A DNA stretch of 64,000 nucleotides from Chryseobacterium sp. H1D6B (lineage in GTDB: Bacteria; Bacteroidota; Bacteroidia; Flavobacteriales; Weeksellaceae). The stretch is taken from positions 4,492,318 through 4,556,317 of the forward strand of contig NZ_JARXVJ010000001.1 in the NCBI RefSeq assembly GCF_029892445.1, read 5' to 3'. The position numbers were made by a program, and so were the translations under genes. This document shows positions 53,992-62,760 of this stretch, one piece after another (position 1 is the first letter of the stretch; each line of letters begins with the position of its first letter). The notes under the pieces are model-generated. The model searched no databases. It was not told where the DNA came from and was given only the letters and a program-made list of their open reading frames with translations.

Positions 53992-56283
53992 TTATTTTTT
54001 ATTGGTCTTAAGTTCTTTTATCTGTTTTAATAAATACTCTTTTATCTCTGTTCTAAGCTTCTGATAATTATCCCAATAACTTACTTTATAGCGGATTCCT
54101 GTATTGTTGTAACCGCCAACCTGCTTGATGTATTCCAGCTCCAAAAGCGTATTAATGTATCGCTGTAATTGCGTTTTGGATAGATTGAACTCCTGTCGGA
54201 TTTCTCTTTGGATAAAGTCTTTTTCAGGACTTTTTATAAATTTCTTCAGCTTCTCGAAGAACTGTCGTAAACTTCCGTCCAGCTCGTCAACTTTCAGAAC
54301 GATGCTTTCGAACAATACTTCCGTTGCCTGCTCTATATCTTCAATATCTGTAATCAGGTAGTTGTTTTTGACCTCTCTCCGATACTGGTTTAAAAATGTG
54401 ACCTGCTTTATTACTGCCTGATACATTTCATTCAATCTCCTTATCTTATGGACTTTATCGGGAAGATTGAGTTTTGTCGCATAGGGATTGATAACCTCGT
54501 AATATTTAAGATTTCGTACTAATTTCTGTATAAAACCGATGGCTTTTTGTTGCTCTTCCGAACTTACTTCGCCTGCATTTCTTCGGTTCTGATAGTTGAT
54601 GATTCTCTGCGTTTGTTCCTTGCTTTCATCGACCGCCAGCAAAAAACTTCTGCTCATATTATCCTCATACGTTTCGCCTTTGGTGGTTGCAGATAAACTG
54701 CTGAACTGTCCTTTTACGATTTTATGGGAGGATTTGTTGTTTCCTTTTTTGTCTTTGATGGTCACCGAACTTCTCAGAACCTGATTGCTGATAAATTCAC
54801 GGAGTGCATACAGGGCGTCTTCCTTTAATCCGTCCAAGTCCTCGATGATGATTATCTTTTGGAACAGGTCGAACTCGCCCCAATTGTATAAACTTGATTC
54901 TGTGATTCTCGTAAACCGAAGCACGTCCTCCTGTGGCATCAAGTCTGCAATCCTGCTAATGATATGGGTCTTTCCGCTTCCGCTTGAGCCTTGCACCAAT
55001 GCGTGAAGAGGATTTTTATTGAGATAGCTGATGATGATTAAGAAGAGTAACATCCTGCTGTTTTCTTCTCCGATGATTCCTGCTTTCTCTATCAGCTGGT
55101 TTAGGGATTTCAGTAAATCTTTCTGCTCTAAAAAGTCTATTACGGACAGATTCGGGGATGTTTTCGGGGGTACACTCTTGCTTTCCTCCGTAAAATCGGT
55201 ACTTTTTGTAGCTCTGTCAGGATTCGAACCCTTTTCTTTTTCAATTGAAAGAAAAATATCTTTTCTATTCTTCAGTAATTCTATAAAGATACTTTCATCG
55301 TGCAGTTGCAGGGTTTCGTTGACATCCTTGCTCGGAAGTTCAACGGTTGATACTTTGTAATTCTTAAATCCCTCCGCATATTTCTTGACCGCTTTATTTC
55401 CTGCATCATCGTTATCAAAACAGAAGATGATTTCTTCCAGTTCCTTTAATTGGCTGATTGCTTCGGTTATTTCCTCGGTAAGCCCGTTCGTTCCAAAACA
55501 GCTTATCAGACTGTAATTATCGCTGATTTCTTTCATTTGGAGCAGGCTTGCACAGTCTATTATCGCTTCGGTCAATATCAGTTTCTTGGTGTCGGATTTT
55601 GGGTAACCAGGATAAATTCCTTTCCGGTCTTTCAGATAGTAATGCTTGTACTTGTCATCGTTAAGGATGGAGCGGAAGTACATCCCTGTAACTTGGTTCT
55701 TCCGATTTCTAAGCGCAAAGCAGAGACACCATTTCGCAAAGGGACTGTAGCCTTTCTCTCCGGTTCTGCTGTTGATGAGTCCTTTATCCTGTAACAGACC
55801 AACTTCCAAAGCCTGCTTCAAAAGCTCTTCCGTTTTTCGTTCCCCGTGGTGGAACTGTGCAGAGTTGTAGCCGATTTCAGTTCTCGTAAAATCGAGTCCT
55901 CTTTTATCCAGATATTCCTTGGCAGGTTTTGAGTTGTTGATGGCATTTCTAAAATAAGTGAACATATTCGTTAAGAACTGTTCTCTGCCAATTTCCTTTT
56001 TTCCGGAACTTGGATTTAAAATCTCTTCAGCTTTTTTGATGGCTTCGTGTTTTGTGCAGTTCTCCTTATGTAAAATAAAATCTATCACATCCATACTTTT
56101 TCCGTGGGTTTTGCAGTTCGAGGAAAAACAATATGCCGTTTGGGTTTTGTAATACACCTGCATCGATGGTGTTTTGTCCTCGTGGAACGGACAGCACATT
56201 TTTGCGCTCTTATCAGGTTTCAATCCGTAGTAATGTAGGATTGTGGAGATGGACAGCTGGGATTTTATTTCAGTGATTTCCAT
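53992..56283 (-). CDS. mobile-element primase-helicase (CHC2, Toprim, AAA ATPase, winged helix)
   Basis: 763 residues. CHC2-type zinc finger at ~30-65 (CCPFHEDKTPSM...YCFSSNC), Toprim at ~230-310 (LTEAIIDCASLLQ, IIFCFDNDDAGNKAVKKY), ATPase at ~430-560 with Walker A QGSSGSGKTH and Walker B IIIIEDLDG, then a winged-helix-like C-terminus (SKTQLQRYINTLLELEYIKQVGGYN). Likely primes and drives replication of the element. Divergent from the XRE gene; a TGGGTCAC/GTGACCCA inverted pair (53885, 53980) lies just beyond its stop. Confidence 0.85.
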   Translation of the reverse strand: MEITEIKSQLSISTILHYYGLKPDKSAKMCCPFHEDKTPSMQVYYKTQTAYCFSSNCKTHGKSMDVIDFILHKENCTKHEAIKKAEEILNPSSGKKEIGREQFLTNMFTYFRNAINNSKPAKEYLDKRGLDFTRTEIGYNSAQFHHGERKTEELLKQALEVGLLQDKGLINSRTGEKGYSPFAKWCLCFALRNRKNQVTGMYFRSILNDDKYKHYYLKDRKGIYPGYPKSDTKKLILTEAIIDCASLLQMKEISDNYSLISCFGTNGLTEEITEAISQLKELEEIIFCFDNDDAGNKAVKKYAEGFKNYKVSTVELPSKDVNETLQLHDESIFIELLKNRKDIFLSIEKEKGSNPDRATKSTDFTEESKSVPPKTSPNLSVIDFLEQKDLLKSLNQLIEKAGIIGEENSRMLLFLIIISYLNKNPLHALVQGSSGSGKTHIISRIADLMPQEDVLRFTRITESSLYNWGEFDLFQKIIIIEDLDGLKEDALYALREFISNQVLRSSVTIKDKKGNNKSSHKIVKGQFSSLSATTKGETYEDNMSRSFLLAVDESKEQTQRIINYQNRRNAGEVSSEEQQKAIGFIQKLVRNLKYYEVINPYATKLNLPDKVHKIRRLNEMYQAVIKQVTFLNQYRREVKNNYLITDIEDIEQATEVLFESIVLKVDELDGSLRQFFEKLKKFIKSPEKDFIQREIRQEFNLSKTQLQRYINTLLELEYIKQVGGYNNTGIRYKVSYWDNYQKLRTEIKEYLLKQIKELKTNKK

Positions 56284-56298
56284 TGATAAAAATATTTA

Positions 56299-56406
56299 TT
56301 ACCATTTTAGCAATTACAAATTAACTCAATAATTACCAAATTAGCAAATATAAAATTACTTAATTGGCAATATTTTGTTATTAATTGCTTTATTGGTAAA
56401 TTAGCA
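56299..56406. promoter_or_regulatory. candidate operator region between primase and XRE genes
   Basis: AT-rich intergenic region with related motifs TTACCATTTTAGCAA (56299-56313), TTACCAAATTAGCAA (56333-56347) and TTGGTAAATTAGCA (56393-56406), plus ATTGGCAATA. The spacing and position suggest binding sites for the XRE repressor to control both divergent genes. Confidence 0.5.
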
Positions 56407-56422
56407 TTTCAATACTATTCTT

Positions 56423-56791
56423 ATGAACATCGCAGAGAACCTTAAAAAAATAAGAGAACAAAAGGGCTTGCAACAAAAGCAAGTTGCTTTGGATATTGGT
56501 ATCGGAACTACTAATTATAACCGTATCGAGAACGGACAGCGTGAAGCTTCTGTAGAAGTATTGGATAAACTTTCCAAATTTTACGGTATTACTATCGATG
56601 AGATTGTAAATTTTGAAGATAAAAAACTTCCACCTAAAGAAGTTGCTGTACAGGATAAAGCCATCTTAGAACAAGTAGAACTTATTCAAGAACTTGAACC
56701 TGACGAAAAATCTATGGTCTTTAAAATGATTGATACTTTTATTAATCAGAAAAAATTCAAGGATTTTGTAAAACAAAATGTGGCATTATAA
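56423..56791 (+). CDS. XRE-family HTH regulator of the element
   Basis: 122 residues. HTH at ~5-60: NLKKIREQKGLQQKQVALDIGIGTTNYNRIENGQREASVEVLDKLSKFYGI. A helical C-terminal tail (ILEQVELIQELEPDEKSMVFKMIDTFINQKKF) may mediate dimerisation. Divergent from the primase, followed immediately (TAA ATG) by a small secreted protein gene. Confidence 0.88.
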   Translation: MNIAENLKKIREQKGLQQKQVALDIGIGTTNYNRIENGQREASVEVLDKLSKFYGITIDEIVNFEDKKLPPKEVAVQDKAILEQVELIQELEPDEKSMVFKMIDTFINQKKFKDFVKQNVAL

Positions 56792-57076
56792 ATGAAAAAG
56801 CTTTTACTTTTCTTCGGTTTCTTATTGTGTATTTCTATTTCTGCTCAGGAAAAGAAAAAAGATTCCGCTATGACTGATAAACTATATGAGTACAAAGCTC
56901 GCTTCTTTCATCCTTCCGATTGCTACTGTCCCGGAGAGGTCATCTCCAAGGAACTAAAAAGAGGGGACAATGATTTCAGTCCTTATCAATACAAATATCA
57001 AAATCCGATTAAACTGGATTCTATTGCTGATGAAAAGAAAAAGGAAGAGATACTTTCCTTTATCCGTAAAATATAA
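56792..57076 (+). CDS. small secreted protein, unknown function
   Basis: 94 residues. Signal peptide MKKLLLFFGFLLCISISAQ. Mature part EKKKDSAMTDKLYEYKARFFHPSDCYCPGEVISKELKRGDNDFSPYQYKYQNPIKL with two close Cys (CYC). The ATG directly follows the XRE stop, so they are cotranscribed. No family recognised. Confidence 0.65.
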   Translation: MKKLLLFFGFLLCISISAQEKKKDSAMTDKLYEYKARFFHPSDCYCPGEVISKELKRGDNDFSPYQYKYQNPIKLDSIADEKKKEEILSFIRKI

Positions 57077-57097
57077 TTCTTTCCATAATAAAAAATC

Positions 57098-57120
57098 AAA
57101 CCGCCCATAACAGGCGGTTT
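57098..57120 (+). terminator. terminator after the XRE operon
   Basis: AAACCGCC / GGCGGTTT around CATAACA with a following T7 run. Confidence 0.85.
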
Positions 57121-57126
57121 TTTTAT

Positions 57127-57627
57127 GCCTAAGATTTCGCTATTCTATCAGCTGGCGCTTTTGGACGTCTTAAACCCTTGTAATAAATTCAATCACTTTT
57201 TTTAGAAAAACCCCTTTTGAAACTGTTCTAAACGGCTTTTCCCGACAATCCAGCTTTTAGCGAGGGTTAACCCCTGTACCGTAAATTAAGCAAAAAGTGC
57301 TTCGCTCATTTCACGATGTACCTTGTAAAGTTTTGCGTCACAACTTTTTTTAATCAGTATTTCTAAGATTGCAAAAAGATGTCCTTTCGGGAGAAGTTTA
57401 GCAAACCGTCCTTTGGAACAGTTTGATATTACTTTTGGACGAGATGATTTTTGGGGTTTCTGTTTTGGTGTAACACATCTTTTCCGGAAGTCGGTGTAAA
57501 ATTGCACAAAACACGATGGATAGAGACTTTACAAAATGTGTCCTTTCGTATGAAAAACACTTTTTGGTCTTTTGTCTTTCAATTGAAAAAAGAAAATTAT
57601 CAAAATATAACTGATAAAACGCAAAAT
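57127..57627. other. 500-bp region without a convincing gene
   Basis: A minus-strand frame at 57286-57507 (73 codons, MQFYTDFRKRCVTPKQKPQKSSRPKV...) has a basic, low-plausibility composition and is not called. The segment has GAGGGTTAACCCC (57258-57270, a GGGTTAACCC palindrome) and long pyrimidine tracts. It may hold regulatory or origin functions, but nothing specific is visible. Confidence 0.4.
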
Positions 57628-57846
57628 ATGGGAACACTGGATTTTAACAATACAAATACAATAATAATGATAGGATTGATTTTTCTCTTTATCGTAGCGA
57701 TGTCCCTTATCGGACTGGCGTTCTATGTATTCAAGAAGACTTTTGAATGCAAGGATGAGACGGATTTTGGTGTGCAAAACCGTCTGATTGGTAAAATATG
57801 GCATAATAAAAAGCCTAAAGACCAAAAAGGTCGAGCCTCTCCATAA
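57628..57846 (+). CDS. small single-pass membrane protein
   Basis: 72 residues from ATG at 57628: MGTLDFNNTNTIIMIGLIFLFIVAMSLIGLAFYVFKKTFECKDETD, then a charged tail GVQNRLIGKIWHNKKPKDQKGRASP. One transmembrane helix with cytoplasmic basic tail. The longer frame from 57451 is rejected because its N-terminal part is unlike a protein start. The stop lies inside the following terminator. Confidence 0.55.
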   Translation: MGTLDFNNTNTIIMIGLIFLFIVAMSLIGLAFYVFKKTFECKDETDFGVQNRLIGKIWHNKKPKDQKGRASP

Positions 57847-57857
57847 GAGAGGCTCGA
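57831..57857. terminator. bidirectional terminator
   Basis: TCGAGCCTCTC / GAGAGGCTCGA, loop CATAA, between the convergent small membrane protein (+) and XRE gene (-). Confidence 0.85.
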
Positions 57858-57877
57858 TTTATATTCTAAGTTGATTC

Positions 57878-58291
57878 TTAAGCTTTTGTTATTTTATGAA
57901 CCAGCTCTTCAATGAGCCTGCTCTTTTCTTTCTCCGATTCCAAAAGACGTTCATACAGTTTTTTGTTCTCCTCATAGACTTCTATCAGCTTGTCTATTGG
58001 ATTTATAGTACATTGATAGTTGTTATTGTTGGAACTATTTTCATTGAATGTATTGGATATAATATTGAAGACTGCATCCTCTGAAAAATTCTTCAGAGTT
58101 TCCACGGATACCTCTAACGCTTTGGCAATAGGCTCAAGCTTTGTATCTTCCAGTTCCTCCGCATTTTCATACAGGGATATCTTCTGCTGGCTTACTCCCA
58201 AAAGTTCTGCCAATGACTCCTGTTTCATCCCACGCATTTCTCTGATTCTTGCAATGTTTCTACCGATATGTTTCTTTGCTGTTCCCGTCAT
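57878..58291 (-). CDS. XRE-family regulator with coiled-coil tail
   Basis: 137 residues. HTH at ~8-65: HIGRNIARIREMRGMKQESLAELLGVSQQKISLYENAEELEDTKLEPIAKALEVSVETL. The C-terminus (PIDKLIEVYEENKKLYERLLESEKEKSRLIEELVHK) is a predicted coiled coil. Divergent from the 523-residue gene, so it may control it. Confidence 0.88.
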   Translation of the reverse strand: MTGTAKKHIGRNIARIREMRGMKQESLAELLGVSQQKISLYENAEELEDTKLEPIAKALEVSVETLKNFSEDAVFNIISNTFNENSSNNNNYQCTINPIDKLIEVYEENKKLYERLLESEKEKSRLIEELVHKITKA

Positions 58292-58433
58292 TGGTTATGA
58301 TTTACACCAAAGATATAAAATTATAGGCTATTTCGCCAAGTCTGTTTTTTACATAACTTCTCTTGTAACATACATCTGCCATTGGTTCTATACTCAGATT
58401 TTCAGGCTCAACTTGCTGTAAAATATTACCAGT

Positions 58434-60005
58434 ATGGCACACAAAATCATCATCCCAAGCACACATCCGCATCATCAGAGATTGACGGATATGATTAATC
58501 CTTTTGCAGGTAAACATAATGTCCTGCGTGTATTCCTGAGCTATTCGAAGACTTCCAAAAAACACCTTCTTATCATCCATATGGGTGACAGGAACGTTCC
58601 TGAAGAAGTTAAAAAAAGCAGATGGGTCAGAAAGGCTCTGGAGCAATGTGATACCCATATCCTGATAATGGGCGAGCAAAATATCAGGGTACACGTAAGA
58701 TTTGGAAGCTTATATATCAACCGGCATTGCAATGCTTCGACCTTGATATACAAAAAGGAAGACCACGAGTTTGCATATCCCGAACTGCCTGAACAACTTA
58801 AAAAGTTCAGACAGTTCAGAGAGGATTATTACAATACCCACGACCTTTTGAGTACCGAGATTCGCAAGGCTAAAAACAGCAGTTCCCTGACAATGGAATA
58901 CCACATCTATCTGTCTCTTTTACAGCATCACGTTCATTTTTTAGAGATTCTCTGTATTGGCGAATATTTCTCCAATGGTTCATTAAGTGAACGCCTTATG
59001 AGATTGGAGGATTTCCTGCCGGAGATTAAAACACTGATGCTGAAAAAAACGGAGACAACCTATTTTATTATCGAAGCCCTGAACAGCGCTCAAAAAGCAG
59101 ACGACCACGAAGATTATATGCATATCAAAGATGAGTTTGGGGATGCTATTACCGATACGGAACAGAAGTTCTATTATTTGGTAGACCGCATTTTCAGAGA
59201 GACAAAAAAGGCGGTCAAAAAGCCCGAACAAAGACCATTGATTGAACCAAAGGAGATTTCTCCCTATGAGCCTGTCATTAAAATACTGACCAGGCATTTC
59301 AGCATCGAGGAGATTTTCCTTTTCAATCAGCAGGAGGTTTATTCTGCCGACCAAAAGACCACCGTTCTATATCTTCTGATAATAAGCAATAAAATCAGCA
59401 ACCAAGACCATTTTGAGATGATGCAGGTCGTCTCTCAGCAGACCGAGGGAAGATTCAATATCGTTCCCATTGCGCACCAAAAGGCGTGGATACAGGAAAG
59501 GCTTTTTGTGCATCAGGATTTCTTTAAAAAAGTGATGGTTCCGGAAAATTCGATATTCCGTGCGGATGTTCCAACGATAATGCATTGGATTACAATAGAT
59601 GCTAACGGGGACACCGACGAGGGCATCTACTACAGACTTTGCAGTGAGCTGTACAAAAACTATAAACTACTACGCTCACAGGAAGACCAGACCGCTAATG
59701 AGGGATTGGGATTGATGCTGAGCGGATTCTTCTACAGGGCTTGCGTGATATTCATCTATGTCGCTCTGCGATACCATCCCAATCAAATCAACATACGCAT
59801 CCTTTGGAAGCTGTGCGAACATATCGACCCCAAGGTTAAGAACCTTGACTACCTTATCCAAAAACTGCCTTTTGATTTCTTCGAGTTCCTAAACCCATCC
59901 AAAAACCTATACAGGAACTTCTATCTTCTCAACGAGGAACACCTTACCGTCCTCGATGAACTGGCGCAAGGTTTTCTCGACCTCGTTGATAAACAGTTTG
60001 ATTAA
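58434..60005 (+). CDS. 523-residue protein with MNT-like and HEPN-like parts, unknown function
   Basis: No family recognised with certainty. N-terminal ~250 residues are helical (IRKAKNSSSLTMEYHIYLSLLQHHVHFLEIL). Residues ~280-385 (PVIKILTRHFSIEEIFLFNQQEVYS...TVLYLLIISNKISNQDHFE) look like a nucleotidyltransferase fold without the GSxDxD catalytic residues. The C-terminal part (GIYYRLCSELYKNYKLLRSQ...GFFYRACVIFIYVALRYHPNQINIRILWKLCEHI) looks like HEPN, where RACVIF and a later RYH may form the R..H motif. Carried inside the recombinase element; divergent from an XRE gene. Possible defence or addiction function is speculative. Confidence 0.6.
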   Translation: MAHKIIIPSTHPHHQRLTDMINPFAGKHNVLRVFLSYSKTSKKHLLIIHMGDRNVPEEVKKSRWVRKALEQCDTHILIMGEQNIRVHVRFGSLYINRHCNASTLIYKKEDHEFAYPELPEQLKKFRQFREDYYNTHDLLSTEIRKAKNSSSLTMEYHIYLSLLQHHVHFLEILCIGEYFSNGSLSERLMRLEDFLPEIKTLMLKKTETTYFIIEALNSAQKADDHEDYMHIKDEFGDAITDTEQKFYYLVDRIFRETKKAVKKPEQRPLIEPKEISPYEPVIKILTRHFSIEEIFLFNQQEVYSADQKTTVLYLLIISNKISNQDHFEMMQVVSQQTEGRFNIVPIAHQKAWIQERLFVHQDFFKKVMVPENSIFRADVPTIMHWITIDANGDTDEGIYYRLCSELYKNYKLLRSQEDQTANEGLGLMLSGFFYRACVIFIYVALRYHPNQINIRILWKLCEHIDPKVKNLDYLIQKLPFDFFEFLNPSKNLYRNFYLLNEEHLTVLDELAQGFLDLVDKQFD

Positions 60006-60012
60006 ATAACAA

Positions 60013-60038
60013 AAACGCCACTCAAATAAGTGGCGTTT
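60013..60038 (+). terminator. terminator after the 523-residue gene
   Basis: AAACGCCACT / AGTGGCGTTT, loop CAAATA, followed by GTTTTTAC; six bases after the stop. Confidence 0.85.
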
Positions 60039-60049
60039 GTTTTTACTTT

Positions 60050-60346
60050 TTAATTATCTTTTATTAATGGAACAAAATAAAAATAGAATATAAATGCTAG
60101 CAAAGGCAAGCAAAATACAATATTCCAAAAATTTTTCTTGTAAATTAAAAATTTTAGAAAAAAGTAAATGAATAACATAAATCCTATTACATTCAATGGA
60201 AAGCAAAAAAACAAATATGTTCTCTTAGCTGTGCTACTATATGTATAGACTATCCCAAAAACTTCTATCAATAGATAAATCGTAAAGTTTATAATAAATA
60301 TTAACAATGGAATGAATGCCGTTTTAGATATTTTTATTTTTTCCAT
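60050..60346 (-). CDS. membrane immunity protein candidate for tip J
   Basis: 98 residues with three hydrophobic segments (FIPLLIFIINFTIYLLIEVFGIVYTY, YLFFCFPLNVIGFMLFIYFFLKFLIY, FWNIVFCLPLLAFIFYFYFVPLI). Overlaps the end of the Rhs tip by 13 bp. A membrane immunity protein suggests that the cognate toxin acts on or through the inner membrane. No family recognised. Confidence 0.6.
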   Translation of the reverse strand: MEKIKISKTAFIPLLIFIINFTIYLLIEVFGIVYTYSSTAKRTYLFFCFPLNVIGFMLFIYFFLKFLIYKKNFWNIVFCLPLLAFIFYFYFVPLIKDN

Positions 60347-61203
60347 CCTACTCTGTTGTAATTATAACCGTTAGTAACTGCTTTTTGGTCTGATGCTGTA
60401 TCTTTTCCCTTTCCAGTTAAAACACTACTCGTATTAGCTCCCTTTAACAAAACATCTAATGGGGCGCCAATCATTTGAAAAGCTTTTCCTGTCTTAAAGT
60501 TCCCTGCATCGTAGACATTATATAATGTATTAGTTCCTTCGAATCTTACAAAACCTCCTGCACCGTCTTCAGGGGTAGCACCACCTCCTTGTAAAGGATT
60601 ATATGCATTGTCCCTTTTTTGAACAAGAGCTCCCATTTCTCCGGCAAAATCAAATTCTCCGTGACCTAATGAACCCATATAGGTCATCCAAGGAAACATA
60701 ATGAAAGATTGTTCTCCAAAAGCCTGAAGATATCTGGCTGTGCTATTTATATCTCCAATTCCTAATTTGTTGAAACTATCAGCCATATCTTGAGCCGAGT
60801 ATGGCATAAACAAGCTAACTTCCGCATCCTGTACTTCATAGTCCGTCATTGTTCCCGCATAATCAACAAGTGCCTGTAATTGCTCTTGGTCAGCAGTAGA
60901 GTCGCCAACATTTAACTGATTACCCTGTTCATCAACTACGACGTGAGGACCTTCCTGAGGAGTAATAGATTGAACGTAGCCTTGTGAATTAACTTTAATA
61001 ATATCCTCATTCGCTCTTCCATCAGGGTCGATAAATCTTATCGGATTATTGTAGGCATATGTGTAGGGACTCCAACGACGGGAAGTTTCCGCCAGCGGGT
61101 CAACCACACCCCATCTCCCAATATCCGGCATATACATCCTCGCACCATAATCATACATTCCGGTCTCTTGAAGTTCTTTACCGTTGTACTTATAATTGTA
61201 CAA
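60334..61203 (-). CDS. Rhs tip module J, 5' part cut off by the second recombinase copy
   Basis: Frame from a TTG at 61203 (LYNYKYNGKELQETGMYDYG) with an in-frame TGA at 61210-61212 inside repeat copy 2. The core differs from the array consensus (QETGMYDYGARMYMPDIGRWGVVDPLAETSRRWSPYTYAYNNPIRF), so it comes from a separate Rhs lineage. C-terminal toxin region: AQDMADSFNKLGIGDINSTARYLQAFGEQSFIMFPWMTYMGSLGHGEFDFAGEMGALVQKRDNAYN...LYNVYDAGNFKTGKAFQMIG. Activity unknown. Confidence 0.75.
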   Translation of the reverse strand: MYNYKYNGKELQETGMYDYGARMYMPDIGRWGVVDPLAETSRRWSPYTYAYNNPIRFIDPDGRANEDIIKVNSQGYVQSITPQEGPHVVVDEQGNQLNVGDSTADQEQLQALVDYAGTMTDYEVQDAEVSLFMPYSAQDMADSFNKLGIGDINSTARYLQAFGEQSFIMFPWMTYMGSLGHGEFDFAGEMGALVQKRDNAYNPLQGGGATPEDGAGGFVRFEGTNTLYNVYDAGNFKTGKAFQMIGAPLDVLLKGANTSSVLTGKGKDTASDQKAVTNGYNYNRVGWKK

Positions 61204-61702
61204 TCCCGCTCACATTTTCCAAAACTTCCTACTCAGGTTCTTCTCGCGCGAGCCTTTACTCTGTGAACGCCTGCTCTTGCTCGCTTCTTTCAAAAGTACA
61301 GTTTTTCAGTTGAAAAATAAAAAGGGATTCCGTTTTTTATTTTCAACTGAAAAAAACACAAGTAACTTTTATAAAAATAATTTTTACAGTGAGCAGACAA
61401 CGTTTTACTTTGCCGGAAGAATAACTTAAAGTTGATGTTATATAAGCTCAAGATACTGATAGAGTTCCTGAAGGCATATGTTAGCACCAAAATAGTGTTA
61501 TAGGCAGGGTAAAACGCAAGTAACTCAAGCCAAAATAGCTTGGCTTATTGGTAGATTTCCACTTTATTTGCTACTATAAAAATCGACCAAAGACGGTTTC
61601 GTATTTTTTTATCTTTAGAATATGGAAAAAAAAGTAATAAAGTTTGCAACATTTTTTTAAAGAAGACTTTACTTTTTTCGAAGAATAATATATTATTTAA
61701 AT

Positions 61703-61795
61703 ATGACAGAGAGTATCCTTTTTCTCGGAATGCTTTTCCTGATTATTCTGGCAATGATGGGTTTTATCATTGCTTCCAAGAATACAGGAAAGTAA
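61703..61795 (+). CDS. 30-residue membrane peptide, second copy
   Basis: Identical to the frame at 51117-51209, with the same two downstream hairpins. Confidence 0.5.
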   Translation: MTESILFLGMLFLIILAMMGFIIASKNTGK

Positions 61796-62057
61796 AAAAG
61801 TGACTGCGCAAAGTATAGTAACGCAATCACTTTAGGTAATTTTATTTATCTGATAGTCCGCTCTGAACAGCGGACTATTTTCTTTCACAAAGGTATATTT
61901 TTTTTTCTATTGATAGATTTCTTTGCTGGTAATGGTGGACTTTCTTTTGGCGGTGTGTTTATTGAAATATGGAAAACTCACCCCAGCATTTGCCCCGGAG
62001 TTTCCCACATTCCAACAAAGTTCTCACAACAACAGCGACAACCTTTTAAAAATTCAT

Positions 62058-62208
62058 AGGTGCGTAAAATAGATACAGGTATTTGGCCAACCTGCGTAAA
62101 AAAGATACAGGTTTGGGATTGACCTGTATAAAAAGAATACAGGTTTTCAATGAACCTGCGTAAAATAGATACAGGTTCGGCGTTGACCTGCGTAAATTAG
62201 ATACAGGC
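62058..62208. repeat. 32-bp-period palindrome array, second copy
   Basis: Same five 23-bp units as 51472-51622, shifted by 10586. Confidence 0.9.
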
Positions 62209-62530
62209 AGGATTTTAACTGCGTACAAGAATATTTCTTATTTCGTCTTTTGTCACTTCTTAAAACAGGTTTACAAAAAATATACATTGATTTTCAATTA
62301 ATTACAAAATGTTTACATTTTGATGTCCCTATTTTCAGAGCTCTAAAAAATAACACCGATTTAAACAGCAAGATGTGTCTTTGTATATACAAACTTTTCA
62401 AGTTTGATATCCAAAGACCCTCTTGCCTTTTTTTCAAAAAGGGGAAAAAACTTCGGAACTCGTTTTTTTTCTGCTGTCGCTTTTGTAAAATATGCGTGGG
62501 ATTTTATATTGGATTTACTATCTTTGGGTT

Positions 62531-62680
62531 ATGGATTTTTGGACAATCATTGGTGTTGTTTCTTCTATTTTAGGGATTCTCTCTTTCCTAAAAAATGATA
62601 CTGTATCCGTAATCTCATTTTTAAAAAAAGGATTGTTTGTCTTTTTCTTAGGACAACAATACAATATAAAAAAAATCTGA
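62531..62680 (+). CDS. 49-residue membrane protein, second copy
   Basis: Identical to the frame at 51945-52094, including the TATCTTTG box four bases before the ATG. Confidence 0.4.
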   Translation: MDFWTIIGVVSSILGILSFLKNDTVSVISFLKKGLFVFFLGQQYNIKKI

Positions 62681-62760
62681 TTTGTTCCTTTTTGAGAACA
62701 TAGGCACATATATTTGCAATACATTCTTTTTTTACCTCTTTTTTGTTCGCAAAAACCATT

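Noticed and set aside
57286..57507. 73-codon minus-strand frame
   Set aside because: Basic and low-complexity composition, overlaps other open frames, no start or family evidence.
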